The notes under the pieces: generated by a model
Told to the model about the DNA's origin: nothing
The model's input: only the letters and a program-made list of their open reading frames with translations
The model's database searches: none
Made by a program: the position numbers and the translations under genes
Part shown: piece after piece, positions 36,850 through 47,944 of the stretch
Numbering within the stretch: position 1 is the first letter of the stretch
How the letters are laid out: each line of letters begins with the position of its first letter
DNA from: Polydactylus sextarius
Taxonomy: Eukaryota; Chordata; Actinopteri; Polynemidae
Direction: 5' to 3'
Length of the DNA: 64,000 nucleotides
Assembly (NCBI GenBank): GCA_016801845.1
Contig: CM028928.1
Location: forward strand, 15,411,327-15,475,326

Positions 36850-37390
36850 CATTAGACCTGTAAAATGTCTGGCACATTTCTATTTGACAGTTTCTTCCTT
36901 TCTTTTGGCATTTCTAATTTGAACCACCTGAAGCAGGTGTCACTCTCCGCCAATCCTGACTCTCACTCTAGCTTTTCATTACAGGATCCCGGATTGCACT
37001 GAGGACTGAGATAAATTGGTTATGTCTAAAGTCAAATTATATTCAGGTCTTTGCAATTCAATTCACTTATCGAAAAGAGAAGGGGGAAACGGCTAAAAAG
37101 GAAAAGTTGCCGCTTTCGCTAAAAGACAGATTCACAAAGAGCGAACTTGCGCCAGATTGCCTGCCAATTTCTGGTCTCAACATGAGCGGCAAGCTCTTTC
37201 ACTACCATTCATGTAATGCTTGACAGAAAGAGGCATGGTTTCAAAATAGAAAAGTCAAGTCCCTCTCAGCAATTATTTGACAACTATAAAACTGCAACTG
37301 AATGGAATGAAACCTGCAGGCTCATGTGGAGTGGCATTGTAATTTTCTAGCTGTGCTATTCAAGCTTTTTGGCTGAACATTTGTAACCAT
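36850..37390. promoter_or_regulatory. Candidate conserved non-coding block
   Basis: Complex, repeat-free sequence with a CACCTGAAGCAGGTG E-box palindrome near 36,928, several CpGs (around 37,090-37,190) and homeodomain cores such as CAATTATTTGAC. No open frame longer than chance crosses it. It resembles vertebrate enhancer sequence. Alignment to other fish would decide. Confidence 0.28.
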
Positions 37391-39529
37391 CTGCACAGTT
37401 TGAATATATTACAGTGGATTTCTTCCATTATAGATACATTTGTCTTTTTATCTGGTGATCCAGATTAGATTTTAATAAGCCTGATATTCTTTGTTCTGTT
37501 TTAAGACTTTAAAAGTGGTGCTGACTTCTGTGATTCTACTGACCATTTGCAGTTTCATTATAGAAACATAGAGGAGGACTCTTAAGTATCCAGTACGGTG
37601 ATGAGTCCAGTAAAATAAATAAAAATTATACTTGAATTAAAAATGAAGTCAACTTTGATTTGACATGATGATAGTGCTGGTGAATGAAGTTTCCTTTAAT
37701 TCTCCTGCCGGAGGGTGATACCGTTTTCATTAAAATACATGTGGTGGCCAAATGAAATGATCAAAAGAAGGTAGGGGGCTTTCCTCGTTTTACACGCCAG
37801 CTGATCTCTGGGGTTGCTTTTCAGTTTTAGATAATTAGTCATAAACCAAAGTTATTATTATTATTAAACTGTCCAGCAGTTAGTTAGACAGTTTAAAGGT
37901 AGAGCTGACCATTATGGTAGATGAATGTTCATCCTAATGATGACCTGGATGTCTGAATTGAAATTCACAATTCATTCTGTTGTCAAGACATTTTACTAGA
38001 TCAAATATAAAAAAAAAAAAACCCATGGGTGACATAAGAGGAGAAGTCAGAGGACCACATTTACAAATCCTCATCCCTGTTGTTACGATAGTTGAAATAT
38101 CAGTCGGGGGTGGAACAATTTATCTATGAAATCGATTACAACAACTCAAAGATGGCTGTGCCTTTTCTAAGCAACAAGAGAGTATTTTAGACAGAGACCT
38201 AAACTCTACTAATTACACATGGTTTATCACAATACAACAGGTGCATATGGTCACTTGAACTGAGTGCAATCCATCAACAGGAAGAAAGCGCTCTTTCATT
38301 TACTTTTTTTTTTTTTTTAAATCACCACCCAAGTCTGATACATAGGATTATTGGAGCAGGGAGAGCGATTCATGTGATGCAACTGGGAATGTGATTACAA
38401 CTGGTTTACAACTTATTACAACTTATAAATGTTATTTAGTCAAATTTTGTTTGTGTTTCCCGTAACTAACTGAAAACTCACTTTCCTCAGTGATAAAAAT
38501 AAATATGTCACAGCTATTTTAAGTTTTATGTGAAGTTTCTCAGTTGTATGTGTCACAGGATACATTTTGAATTGGTAGATCAATATTTTCTGATCAGATA
38601 CCTGACAAATAGCCTGAAATAGTCTAGAAATTGGATGATGACAATTAGATGAATTTAATAATTTAATGAATTATTGATGAGATAGAAAGTATGTTTTGTA
38701 TGGGCACTGCACTGGTAGGGTAAACAGGAGAAATATCATAACTCCAGACACTACACACTCTCAACTCATTAATTTCATCAGCAGAAAAATGAGTTGAGAA
38801 ACTGTTAGGTCACATGATTTAGCACAGTGAGATATTTGATTAATATGACAGGTTTTATGATTAATGCCCCACATTAAGATACTCTGGTCAGCACTGCAAT
38901 TGTATTATTGGTGTACTTAGTGCTGGCCAGGGAGCCAGTGCTGTGTTTGTTGTAGCAACAAATTTAATCAATGGACAGCAGCTACAGTAAACACAGGACA
39001 GGGTACAAGGAAACAAGTCATATTACTACAACAGCCTTGGACTCTCAAAGCCAACAAACAAACAATGTGCTGCTTTCCTCTGTCAGGGATACATTTCTTT
39101 TGCTTTTTATTGTTCTTTTTTATTGTTTTGAGTCACTGCCATCACACTGAATGGTGCCAAGTGAGTAGCAATAGAAAATGGCCTCAAATGGAACATGTAT
39201 TACTGCTTCTCCAAGGTGGTCTATCTCTCACTGCTGCAGGAGAATGTAGCAAACATCATACTGTACTGTACGACACCACTGATGCTTTACTTTAACAGCT
39301 GCAAGCTGTGTTTCAGTATGTGTGCCCATCAGTCATGGAGGCGACTGTCTCTGGGGTGTGAGTGGAGGAAAGCTGACAGTGAACTTATTCATATCCCACC
39401 AGTTCATGACTCACGACCCGCTCACACTCTGGGCCTTCAATGAGTTGCGGGGCTGATTGGTCCCTAAAAGGATTTGGTAAATGACTGAGTCATGCCTGGG
39501 GTGGAGGAGGACAGGAAAGAGCCTCAGCA
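37391..39529. other. Non-coding stretch, no gene recognised
   Basis: AT-rich. A-runs and T-runs lie at 38,009-38,021 and 38,304-38,319. A less AT-rich part at 39,400-39,530 contains TGACTGAGTCATGC, which includes an AP-1-like TGAGTCA (39,486-39,492). No exon or transposon is recognised. Confidence 0.5.
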
Positions 39530-39830
39530 GTGAGACGGGATGGACTTCCAGCAGAGGAATGCTTTCTGCTCAGCTAACCCTAAGCTCCACCTCCAGTCTG
39601 TCATCTATTGTCAGGGCCAGGGCAGCCTATCGACAGGGCCATTGATTTCCTGATTAATGGACCTCTCTACCATTGGCATTCACCGCTGCCGACATCATTT
39701 TAATGTGTGCATGATCAATAGCTCCATCAGCACTGAGAATATCCTGCCGTCAAGCTACGGGGGATTTGTCTGGGTATATGCTCACATCAGACCAATCATG
39801 GTGAGGTCCAATAGGGCATGGAGTATGGGT
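39530..39830. promoter_or_regulatory. Candidate conserved non-coding block
   Basis: About 300 bp of complex sequence with ATTGATTTCCTGATTAATGG at its core, flanked by CpG-containing segments. The homeodomain cores (TGATTAAT, ATGATCAATAG, CCAATCATGG) are dense. The 66-codon plus-strand frame (39,657-39,857) shows no domain. This is the kind of sequence that often proves conserved among teleosts, but it is unverified here. Confidence 0.3.
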
Positions 39831-40678
39831 GCAACAGAGTCTGTCAAGAGTTGTTAAAAAAGATGTTCCTTAAATGTGAAACAGGCTCAGATTCCTTCTT
39901 GAAATAACTGGGTAGAATAACAGCTAGTTTTTCTTTCACACTGCCAGCAGAAGGAGATAATAAGGAAGAACTCTATAGATGCTGTGGTGGTTGACATGTA
40001 AACACTTCTACCCCATGTAGTGCACTTTGTTACCATTGATCAAGTGAGTGCAGTGGGGGGTGCAATTGTTAACAGGTGTAGAGGAGGTATCAAAAAAAAA
40101 AAAAGAAAAGAAGCGTCTGTGGTTGTCATTTGCCCTCCATTCATACAGTCTGTTGATTGGGCTGCAGAAAGGACTCACCATTCGGAAGATGATGATGTTT
40201 TCACATAAATCCAATATAAAAAACTATTCCTATCTCCAGTGTAAAAGCATTCTTCTTCTTACTAGTGTGAACTGCTCCCCTTTTCTACCTTGTACGTTTT
40301 TGTGCCAGATGTAGAGAAAAGCTCAAACTAAGTTTTTAAGGTGAGATGTACTTTGGTGCTTTTGTGTGATTTGTGGTTTAAGATGATTCATTTCTAGATT
40401 TCAAACTTAAGGAAGCACTGAAGATACCTATATCTATATTATTTGTATCACTTGACACTTCCATTAATGTGAAGAATGTAAGTTTTAAATGCTACACCGA
40501 CATTAGGACAAGTTTATATTTATATTGCAATTACATGTTATGGAACAGATGTTTGTTTCTTTTAACGGGGATAAATGGATTAACTGAACAAGTTCTTTGG
40601 TGGTGTTGGTATTTGTCATGCTGTCCTGTTATGCGTTGACTGCTAAATGACAAGACATTTATCATTTAGTAGGAATGT
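39831..40678. other. Non-coding stretch, no gene recognised
   Basis: An A-run lies at 40,092-40,108. Overlapping frames at 40,008-40,314 on both strands have no family signature. Confidence 0.5.
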
Positions 40679-40679
40679 A

Positions 40680-40730
<51 letters not shown>
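40679..40730. repeat. (AT)n-(AC)n compound microsatellite
   Basis: About 22 bp of alternating AT followed by about 30 bp of alternating AC, perfect in both parts. Confidence 0.95.
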
Positions 40731-40731
<1 letters not shown>

Positions 40732-40826
40732 ATAAGGACAAGCACATAACATAATAAGCACAATACATTGCAGAAATACATGCAGAAAATAAGGTTCATC
40801 TGAAAACTAGAAAAATGATACTTGAT

Positions 40827-40860
40827 ACTGGCTGAAGCCATCAGGGTGGCTTCAGCCAGT
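40827..40860. repeat. Perfect 13-bp-arm hairpin
   Basis: ACTGGCTGAAGCC (40827-40839), an 8-base loop, then GGCTTCAGCCAGT (40848-40860). The arms are perfectly complementary. No poly(T) or gene lies beside it that would make it a terminator. In a eukaryotic desert, a template-switch mutation or a protein-binding palindrome are the plausible readings. Confidence 0.9.
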
Positions 40861-42103
40861 TATATATAGGTTTTTACAGAAATTCTCTCTCTACCTGACA
40901 GAATTTCAGAAAATATAGTTGTTGATTAATGCTACAGTTTTCTAATGGAAATCTTTCTAATTTGCAAGTAATATGCAAGTAACAAATACACAAATGATGT
41001 CTAAACAGTGTCTGTTAGGGTAGCAGACCATGTGGGGGTGTGTATTCTCATACTTCATACATAGTTGTTCACATTTCGTTTGGATTACTCAGTGTGTGAC
41101 TAATGCAGAGCAATAAATACATATGCATCATAATAAATGTGAAATAATTGTCTGACATTAGGATTATTTTGCTATTTCGGACAAAGGCAGAAAGGTAATG
41201 GATTTAAGGTAATGTCACAAGAAAGAGAAGAAATTGCTGTAATCATAAAGTAAAAGAAACAGTCAAAACCTGAAGGATTTCAATCAATATTTCATGGCCA
41301 GCAGGGGGCAGATTGGGTCATATTTTGAGAATTTCAACTAACTAACATTGAAAGAGCAAAGCACAATCCACCATCGATAATTTCCTGATGGCTATGGTCA
41401 AACTATCCTCCTATCCAACCCTGCACTCTGAAATCAAACCACAAAATTAAACTAAGGTCAACAGTGACCACTGCAGTTATTCAGCCACCAGTCGAACAAT
41501 GCAGTGAGAGGAAAGACAACCTTTGTAGTTAATTTCTGGTCAGTGTTTACTTCTTGTAGCTTGTTTTATGCTTTCTTAAAGTACAGCAATATCATATTTT
41601 CATTGTGTTTATTGCTCTTTAAGCAATGGAAAACTTACTTTGCCATTTGAATCTGCATCATAAATATCACAAATGTTCCTGTGCAAAAATACAAGAAGAT
41701 ACCATAAAATTAACAGACTCACCTTCAGTGCTTACTTGACTATTTTTGGAACATTCTAAAGTTATGAGATTTTCTCTGACTGGTTCCTAGACAATGTAAG
41801 TATTGTAGCATTATCTGAATTAAAAGAAAGAAAAGATGATCTGCCAGCAAACTATGATGTGTGATGGTCACTTTAAATGAGTTTTAGCACAGGAATAAAC
41901 AGAGGTTTATATTCCTCTGCTTATTAGGCGGCAGCAGCAATATCTACGTTTTCCAGACATCGACTTGAATGTCACTAACAACAAAGTTTTGGCATCAGAA
42001 GATAAACAACAATAACTATGTCTCTATTAAGAAAACTGGTTCGATAAAAAGTTTTAAATGTAACAGTTAAGTGTGAGAGTTTTACAGGGTGGACACATTA
42101 GAC
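40861..42103. other. Non-coding stretch with one CTCF-like motif
   Basis: AT-rich sequence. The only item of note is the CTCF-like motif at 41,298, listed separately. No exon or repeat family is recognised. Confidence 0.5.
41298..41311 (+). promoter_or_regulatory. Strong CTCF-like motif
   Basis: CCAGCAGGGGGCAG fits the vertebrate CTCF core (CCASYAGGGGGCR) at every core position. It is the best such match I saw in the window. CTCF binding at such motifs is well established, and occupancy here is inference. Similar GGGGGC strings also occur inside fish repeats, so a repeat origin is possible. Confidence 0.5.
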
Positions 42104-42106
42104 TAA

Positions 42107-42738
42107 GGGCCATCCTATTTCTACCCCTTAGCCCTACTCCTCTCTCTTGTGCATTCACGTGAGAGGAAGGACTGTCTCGATTTTCTTTTGGATGAATTGG
42201 AGTACTAAGGGCTAGAGCCATGTAGCCCTCCAAACTTCAAACTAAGGTGTACGAGAAATTTCCCAGCATACATCAGGACAAGAATGCAGTTATCAAAAAA
42301 AATAGCAATTTAATTAATAAAGTAATCAATACATTTAACTTATTAAGCTAACTTAACGCTTACTGCTAATCAGTAATGTCTGATAATGTTAGTTAGCAAT
42401 CACTAGTTGTCACTTTGCTAAAGTTTTCCATTCATCTGATAACAGGACTCCTCTGATGATGACTTCCACTGAAACGCAAGATTAATGTAAACAAATAGGT
42501 TGTCAGTTTTTAATCAATCATCAACTCGTCTGTAGACAGTGTCTTTTCTTTGTTGTCATTCGGTTGTCAGGGAGGCCTGTCACATCATCTTGTGTAGCAA
42601 CTGGCAACGACTTATGATGATGTGTAACAGTAAAGTAGCGGTGTCGCATTTCCTGGGGGAATGTTTTCACCTCTACCCCTTACCACTTTGTTTCAAAGGG
42701 TGAGGGGAAGGGGTAAAAAAGAGAAATGGAATTGGCCC
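42107..42738. mobile_element. PIF/Harbinger-like MITE
   Basis: The left end reads GGGCCATCCTATTTCTACCC. The reverse complement of the right end reads GGGCCAATTCCATTTCTCTT, then a T-rich step, then ACCCCTTCCCCTCACCC. Both ends are flanked by TAA (42104-42106 and 42739-42741), the kind of 3-bp target duplication typical of PIF/Harbinger. The 632-bp interior has no transposase frame, so it is non-autonomous. An ISL2EU assignment is possible because that group also uses GGGCC-type ends. Superfamily placement is from memory. Confidence 0.6.
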
Positions 42739-42741
42739 TAA

Positions 42742-43065
42742 GACTACACCCATGTTAGCTGTTGCATCATGGTTCATTGGGTTGACCTGCTCACCATAAC
42801 AAGGCTAACATGCTGATATTAAACAGGTTTAATCATCTTGGTTTAACATGTTAACATTTGCTAATTAGCGCTAAATACAGGGAACAGCTGATGCTGAGTG
42901 GAATGCCATTAGTGTTGCACAAATTAAATCATCAAAGTCATTACAAATCACCCTGATGGGGACAATGACTGTCTGGGCCAAACTGCATGATAATCCCTCC
43001 AGTAGTTGTTAAAACATATCACTCAATGAAACACATGTCAGCCTAGTGGCATTTCTACAGCATAA
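42742..43065. repeat. Diverged percomorph interspersed repeat
   Basis: Segments GGCTAACATGCTGA, GTTAACATTTGCTAATTAGC, CATCAAAGTCATTACAAATC, TGACTGTCTGGGCCAAACT and CCAGTAGTTGTTAAAACATA follow, in order, a repeat that is extremely common in percomorph genomes (consensus from memory: GCTAACATG, then ATCACCAAAGTCATTA, then CAATCC.TCCA.TAGTTGTTGAGA). The copy is diverged and its ends are uncertain. It directly abuts the Harbinger-like MITE, which may have inserted in it. Confidence 0.6.
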
Positions 43066-43211
43066 ATATCGCATAATGAGTTTTTATATATATCATTTCA
43101 TATTCTGTATACAGTCTATCATCTATCATTTGATTTCACCCAGAAGTCACAGGAGACTGAAGTCAGTCCCAGCTTAAAATGGGTGAGAGACATAACACTT
43201 CAGGTTGCCAC

Positions 43212-43722
43212 TAGGGATTTCACAGGAACTAACTTTGGTACCAAGTTGATGGATGAAAATTCTGACGTGTTTTACCGAAGTAACAATAGATGTTGTAGGT
43301 ACCGGAGATGTGATTCTTCTGGGATTAACTAGGACTACGTTCAAACACTTTAAGTGTCCTAGTCTGATGTCAAACACAAAGGGAGGAGGAGGAAGAAGAA
43401 AAAAAAAAGGTAGGCACGGTAACAATAACAACAACACCAGGGATGGTGGTGAAAAGTGCCAGTGCAGAAACAGCTCTGCCATGATTTGTGAAAAACATAC
43501 ATGTTAAGATCAGCTGAATTGAGGTGGGGGATCATCCAGGATGACTAAAACACGCAATGCAAATGGTGTCGATCTAAGAAGACAAGGGGAGTTCAGCTGT
43601 TAAACAACAATGTCAAAATGTTCATGTCCTGAAATGTTACTATTACTCTCAGCTCATAACTTGAGCCAAGTAACTTAGGTGTTGGTCTAAACTACCAAAG
43701 TACTGTTATCATGGCATCCCTA
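43212..43722. mobile_element. Small non-autonomous hAT element
   Basis: The ends are inverted repeats: left TAGGGATTTCACAGGAACT, right (reverse complement) TAGGGATGCCATGATAACAG. Both continue into an ACTTTGGTA segment. They are flanked by 8-bp near-identical duplications, GTTGCCAC (43204-43211) and GTTGCCAA (43723-43730), the duplication length of hAT transposons. The length is 511 bp, with no transposase frame. The frames at 43,174-43,507 that overlap it are chance. Confidence 0.65.
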
Positions 43723-43730
43723 GTTGCCAA

Positions 43731-45109
43731 TATATCACAGGGTGAACTCACACCTATGGGAAATTTAAAGCCTCCATTTCATCTGACGTGCATGTCTTTA
43801 GACATAGAGTTTTCCCCGGAGGACACAGATTCTGAGGTGGCCATTTACCTCACATATCATGTGCCATAAATCCAATTATGTGAGCTCTGCACATCAATTT
43901 TAGCAAGAAAAAAAAAATGGATCCACATCTAGGCTGTCACTGGTCACACAACCTGTTTGTTTACATTTTCATCAAAGACTGGACGGTTAAAATCACATCA
44001 TGAACACAGATCCATATTTCTTGCACACAGTTGCTTATCATAGCACTATATATCACGGACAACATGCTAGTTTACAATAGCCCGGCTCAAGCCCTGAGCG
44101 AGGCTACAGGGTTGACAAATGAAAGAGTAAAGAGTTTGAATGTGCAGATGAATGATCCTGATGATTGCCATGGACTGTAATAAAACACTATGTCAACTCT
44201 AATGCTGTTCGTTTGTGTGCAGAGTAAGATGCTCAGAAGCCTGTCAAAGTGCTCGGATTTAATTTCTGAAGAAAAATCTGAATTTGTTAGTCAACAAAAG
44301 TTGTGAGCGAGCAGAGTTTCCACATGCTGCACTGAAAAAAAAATCTAAACTGTTGAAAGGTGAGCGGAAACTGAAAAAGATAATGCACTGTCCTAATGCA
44401 GGTTAAAATACCATTTCCATGGAAACACCATTAAAGATATATTGAGGACTGAGATTTATGGTGCAGACTGTGTGTCTGTGTAGCTGAGCTGCTGGAGGTG
44501 GCAGAGACAGAGCTTTGATTATTGTATCCTCAGGCCTTGTTCCAACTAATATTTTGAATTCTAATTTCATTATCTTAATTCTTATTTTAACAGGAACAAA
44601 TAAAGTACCTGTAATATTTATTTGTGTGTGTTGGTCTTTTTGCACGTGCTTTTATCTCTGTTGTGTAGTTATTACCCTGTCATAAATTCAAGCACCATCA
44701 TCCATCAGAATAAAATTTTAAGACGGTTTGCGGGCCGATTCAGACTGTCTTCTGATTTAATGTGATTAAAGTGACAAACCAAAACTGACAGGGAGAACAG
44801 TAATACAAGAAATTCATATTTAATGCCAATTGGGTTGTGTAGATGCTGAACAAACACACAGAGATCAGGATTGTTCTGTCAGACTGTTTAACTTTCTGTC
44901 AGGTTTTGATTTGATGCAACAAGAGTTTTTTTTTTTTTTTTTCTTCAGGTTCCCCTGAGGTTTGATATTATCCCAAATTTTATTTCACTTGAAATATCGG
45001 TTGTTAAAGGTATCGAGGAATTTCACTTTATGTCAGTTTAAATCCTGCTCCTTTTCAGCACTTATTCCCAAGTGTGCTTGTGGTTTTACTCTTTCATATT
45101 GATTTTAAG
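43731..45109. other. Non-coding stretch, no gene recognised
   Basis: AT-rich with an A-run at 43,909-43,917 and a T-run at 44,927-44,942. No repeat, exon or RNA gene is recognised. Confidence 0.5.
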
Positions 45110-45380
45110 CCGAGTAACTAGGCGGCCTATGGTGGGAAGCCAACTCGGTTCCCATTCGTCGAAAGCTTTTGAAGCCCAAAGAGAAGCTCCCTTGAAGCAG
45201 TCGGGGTTGTTGAGCTGAGCATTCATAGAGGCCTGCGCCTGAGGCCATTCCTCTGAACAGCTCTCATGTCTGGCTTCTAGAGGGTGGGGGGGTGGGCTGA
45301 CAGAAAGCTTCCAGGTGACAACTATGAGGGAAGGGTTGTAAAGAAAGAGACCCAAAGTCTCACCCATCGAGACTTCTCCC
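45110..45380. promoter_or_regulatory. GC-richer complex block with G-quadruplex motif
   Basis: This block is clearly less AT-rich than its neighbours, has several CpGs and carries a G4 motif (45,282-45,296). The minus strand is open from 45385 to 45086 (99 codons) with a mixed composition, but I recognise no protein family and see no flanking exon signals I can defend. A regulatory block or an unrecognised exon are both open. Confidence 0.3.
45282..45296 (+). other. G-quadruplex motif
   Basis: GGGTGGGGGGGTGGG supplies four G3 tracts with single-base loops, the topology that folds most stably. It is the only such motif that I found in the window. Confidence 0.75.
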
Positions 45381-46688
45381 TCCATCCTTTACTTTACCTT
45401 TGATTTATTTTCTTCATTCTCTGGAAGTGACTGAGTTTCACATTCAGCAAGTAAAATACTGCAGCACCATCTTCATAAATACTATGAAACAGAAAGGTGT
45501 CTTATAAGACTATTAGTTCTGAATATATTACTGTATCCATTACACTGCCAATACGTTCACATACACAATTCAACCAGAGATGTTATATTTACTAAAAACT
45601 AAAGTTATGAAATAATTGAATCAAAATCTTGTATCCAAATATAGATTTTCATCATTTCAGAAAACTATATATATCAGAATAGAGCACAAAAGTGAGACCA
45701 TGTGTCTGGAAATGTAAGCTGCAGCAGCAGTTGTTATCTCCTTTCATCTCTGTGATTCTTGGCGATGTGCTTTGGGCTTAAAACCTCCTCCTGCAACTTC
45801 TGAGTCCAAGGTTTGTTTTGAGCTCTCAACTGTACTTTTGTGCATCTCATCCGCAGTCTCCATTCTGTTTGACATGATTCTTGCGTAGGTGGTTGAAGAT
45901 ATTAGGGGTTTTAGAGATTGATCTCCTGTGTGAACTGCAAAGTATAGTTATCTACTCCATGTTACCCAAACGAAAAGAAGTAGCCCAGCTCTAACCCTAA
46001 CCCTAAGTCCTTCTCTCTATTCTGCGTCACGTTCACTCTCTTTCATGTTTGTTTGAGTTGCCTTCGTGCAGATTTCCCGCCTGCATCCAAGGCGTTTGGA
46101 AGTGATTTGCACCACAACCAAATTGACATTTTTCCAGCATCACACAGTACATATTGTCATACTGCGCAGATCAAATCCAGTCCTCACAAACTGAAACAAC
46201 AATACTGAATCCACACCTCTCTGGCCTAGTTTTACAAAAACTCAACATAAGCTTCACAAAGTTATTATTTGTTGTCGCAAGGCTATTAGACTGCATTGGT
46301 TTAAACAAATGCCATTGGCCCAATGTACACCATTTACACAGAGTACTATTAAGAAACTGGGCTGCAATCATCAACATTATTTTCTAAATGCCTAAATAAA
46401 AAAAAAAAAACAAAAAAAACAATAATGACCTTTTATACATTTACATGTAACTCAGTAGCACTTCAAATATTCAAATATATCACACCGGTCACAACAATTC
46501 TACCATCTGCTGAACCAGGTCAGTCTGAGCCAGAACAAACCCTCTGACTCAAATTAAACACTCCAGCACATTTCATTGATGAATCTGACTCTCTTGTGTC
46601 TTCAGATGTAAAGTCATGAATCCATGACTAACGTGTCTTTCTTTATTTTCTGCTTCTACAAAGAAGCATGTTGGCAAAGGGGAGAGGG

Positions 46689-46689
<1 letters not shown>
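45381..46689. other. Non-coding stretch, no gene recognised
   Basis: AT-rich. CTAACCCTAACCCTAA at 45,991-46,006 is a short vertebrate-telomere-like array of fewer than three units. A-runs occur at about 46,398-46,420. The frames at 46,154-46,387 overlap on opposite strands and are not recognised. Confidence 0.5.

Positions 46690-46734
<45 letters not shown>
46690..46734. repeat. (GA)n microsatellite
   Basis: About 22 perfect GA units following a G-rich lead (GGGGGG). It is a purine tract able to form triplex DNA. It gives a Ser-Leu or Arg-Glu repeat in the frames that cross it, which are artefacts. Confidence 0.95.
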
Positions 46735-46736
<2 letters not shown>

Positions 46737-46960
46737 CTGCCCAATGACAGACAGCTACAGCTGCGGGTGCATGCAGCCAATAAACACGAAGCTGTTTGCT
46801 GTGTCGCGCAGAGTGAGACCGACTCCGCTTCTCTACAAATAATTCAGCCAGCTGCTGGACTTCTGCTTTACAAAATGACCTGCTCCTCATGCTTGCCCAT
46901 CATTGCAACATCCAGACTCACATCATAACAGACAGCATGAACTGTAATAGTACCATGTGC
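46735..46960. promoter_or_regulatory. Candidate conserved non-coding block
   Basis: Immediately downstream of the (GA)n tract, sequence with CpGs (TGTCGCGCAGAGTG), GACAGACAGCTACAGCTG and GCAGCCAATAAACA cores. It is complex and repeat-free. Evidence is compositional only. Confidence 0.22.
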
Positions 46961-47944
46961 ACAATGTGCTAGACTTTGTTCCCTCAGTCGTCTGACAACC
47001 GCATCTCGCTGCCTGACCAAGTCACACCTTCTCCTTTTTGTCTTCAGCGTGTTTCTGTTACCGCGTCATTCCTGTCATCATGTTTTCCACTTTATTTCAG
47101 CTGCACTAAGAATTCAAAATTCACTTTTCTCCCATCCACATTTTCACTACAGTAAACAACTCCCCGTATTATCTGCAAACATCCTGCTGCATCAGTAACA
47201 AGGGCCCAATTATGTTGAACAGCGAGGATCCTCCTATTCCAACTGTGCTTCACATATACACTTTCAGCAGCCATTCAAGCACAGCTGAGCCATTAATTAA
47301 TCACTGTTCCATACAGGAACAGAATATAGACATCATTACTCTCAAGGGTGAAACAACATCTAATATCATGCCCAAAGGTGAGATACACCAGAACAGAAAG
47401 ATAAAGCACTGTTATACTCTTTCTTTTAAGGAATGGCTAAGCAAAGGTGTGTTTTTCACCAATGAAACCCGGTGCAGTCCCTCACAAATTAATGACAGAG
47501 GAGATGACGTGTCCCAAGGTTACTCATTCTGTCAGTATCAGCAAACATGGCGAGTAGTCTTCCTCCGGCTGCGTTCACTTCACTCATGTTCTCCTGTGAA
47601 CACTTGTTGTATGAACTGGGTGGCAACAGGAACAGCTGTGCACCACCATCTCTTGTCTCCTGCTAATTAAACTTCTTTCTTTGAGTTAGCTATAAGACAC
47701 GTTGGTTGTTTGAAACTAATCCTACATCCACAAACACTCATTTACATAATGCAAAGGAAAGCATGGGTGGAGGGCAATCATCTCTCTACACTGCTGCATG
47801 ATGCATTTCTCTAGCCGTTTCAAATGGCAAACAGTGTTTTTTATGCATGCTTCAGTTTTCTCATGTAAACTGGAAACTGTGAATTAATTACTGCTACTGA
47901 TACTACTGATGTTCACATGAGTCTGAATGTTTCTATTATACCTA
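46961..47944. other. Non-coding stretch containing the window's longest open frame
   Basis: A 152-codon plus-strand frame (47,212-47,670) is the longest in the window. Its translation has no hydrophobic segment pattern, repeat or domain that I recognise. It contains a scatter of His, Cys and Ser typical of non-coding DNA, and has no visible promoter or splice context. I judge it a chance frame. CATTAATTAATCAC near 47,290 is a homeodomain-type cluster. Confidence 0.45.

Noticed and set aside
43174..43507. Overlapping 102- and 84-codon frames
   Set aside because: They mostly lie inside a small hAT element and read through its A/G-rich interior.
45086..45385. 99-codon minus-strand open frame as a possible exon
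   Set aside because: No recognised protein family and no defensible splice sites. It is kept only as a complex GC-richer block.
46573..46928. Frames with Ser-Leu and Arg-Glu repeats on both strands
   Set aside because: Translations of the (GA)n tract on opposite strands, not protein.
47212..47670. 152-codon open frame, longest in the window
   Set aside because: No domain, no sensible splice or promoter context, and a length expected by chance across 64 kb in six frames.
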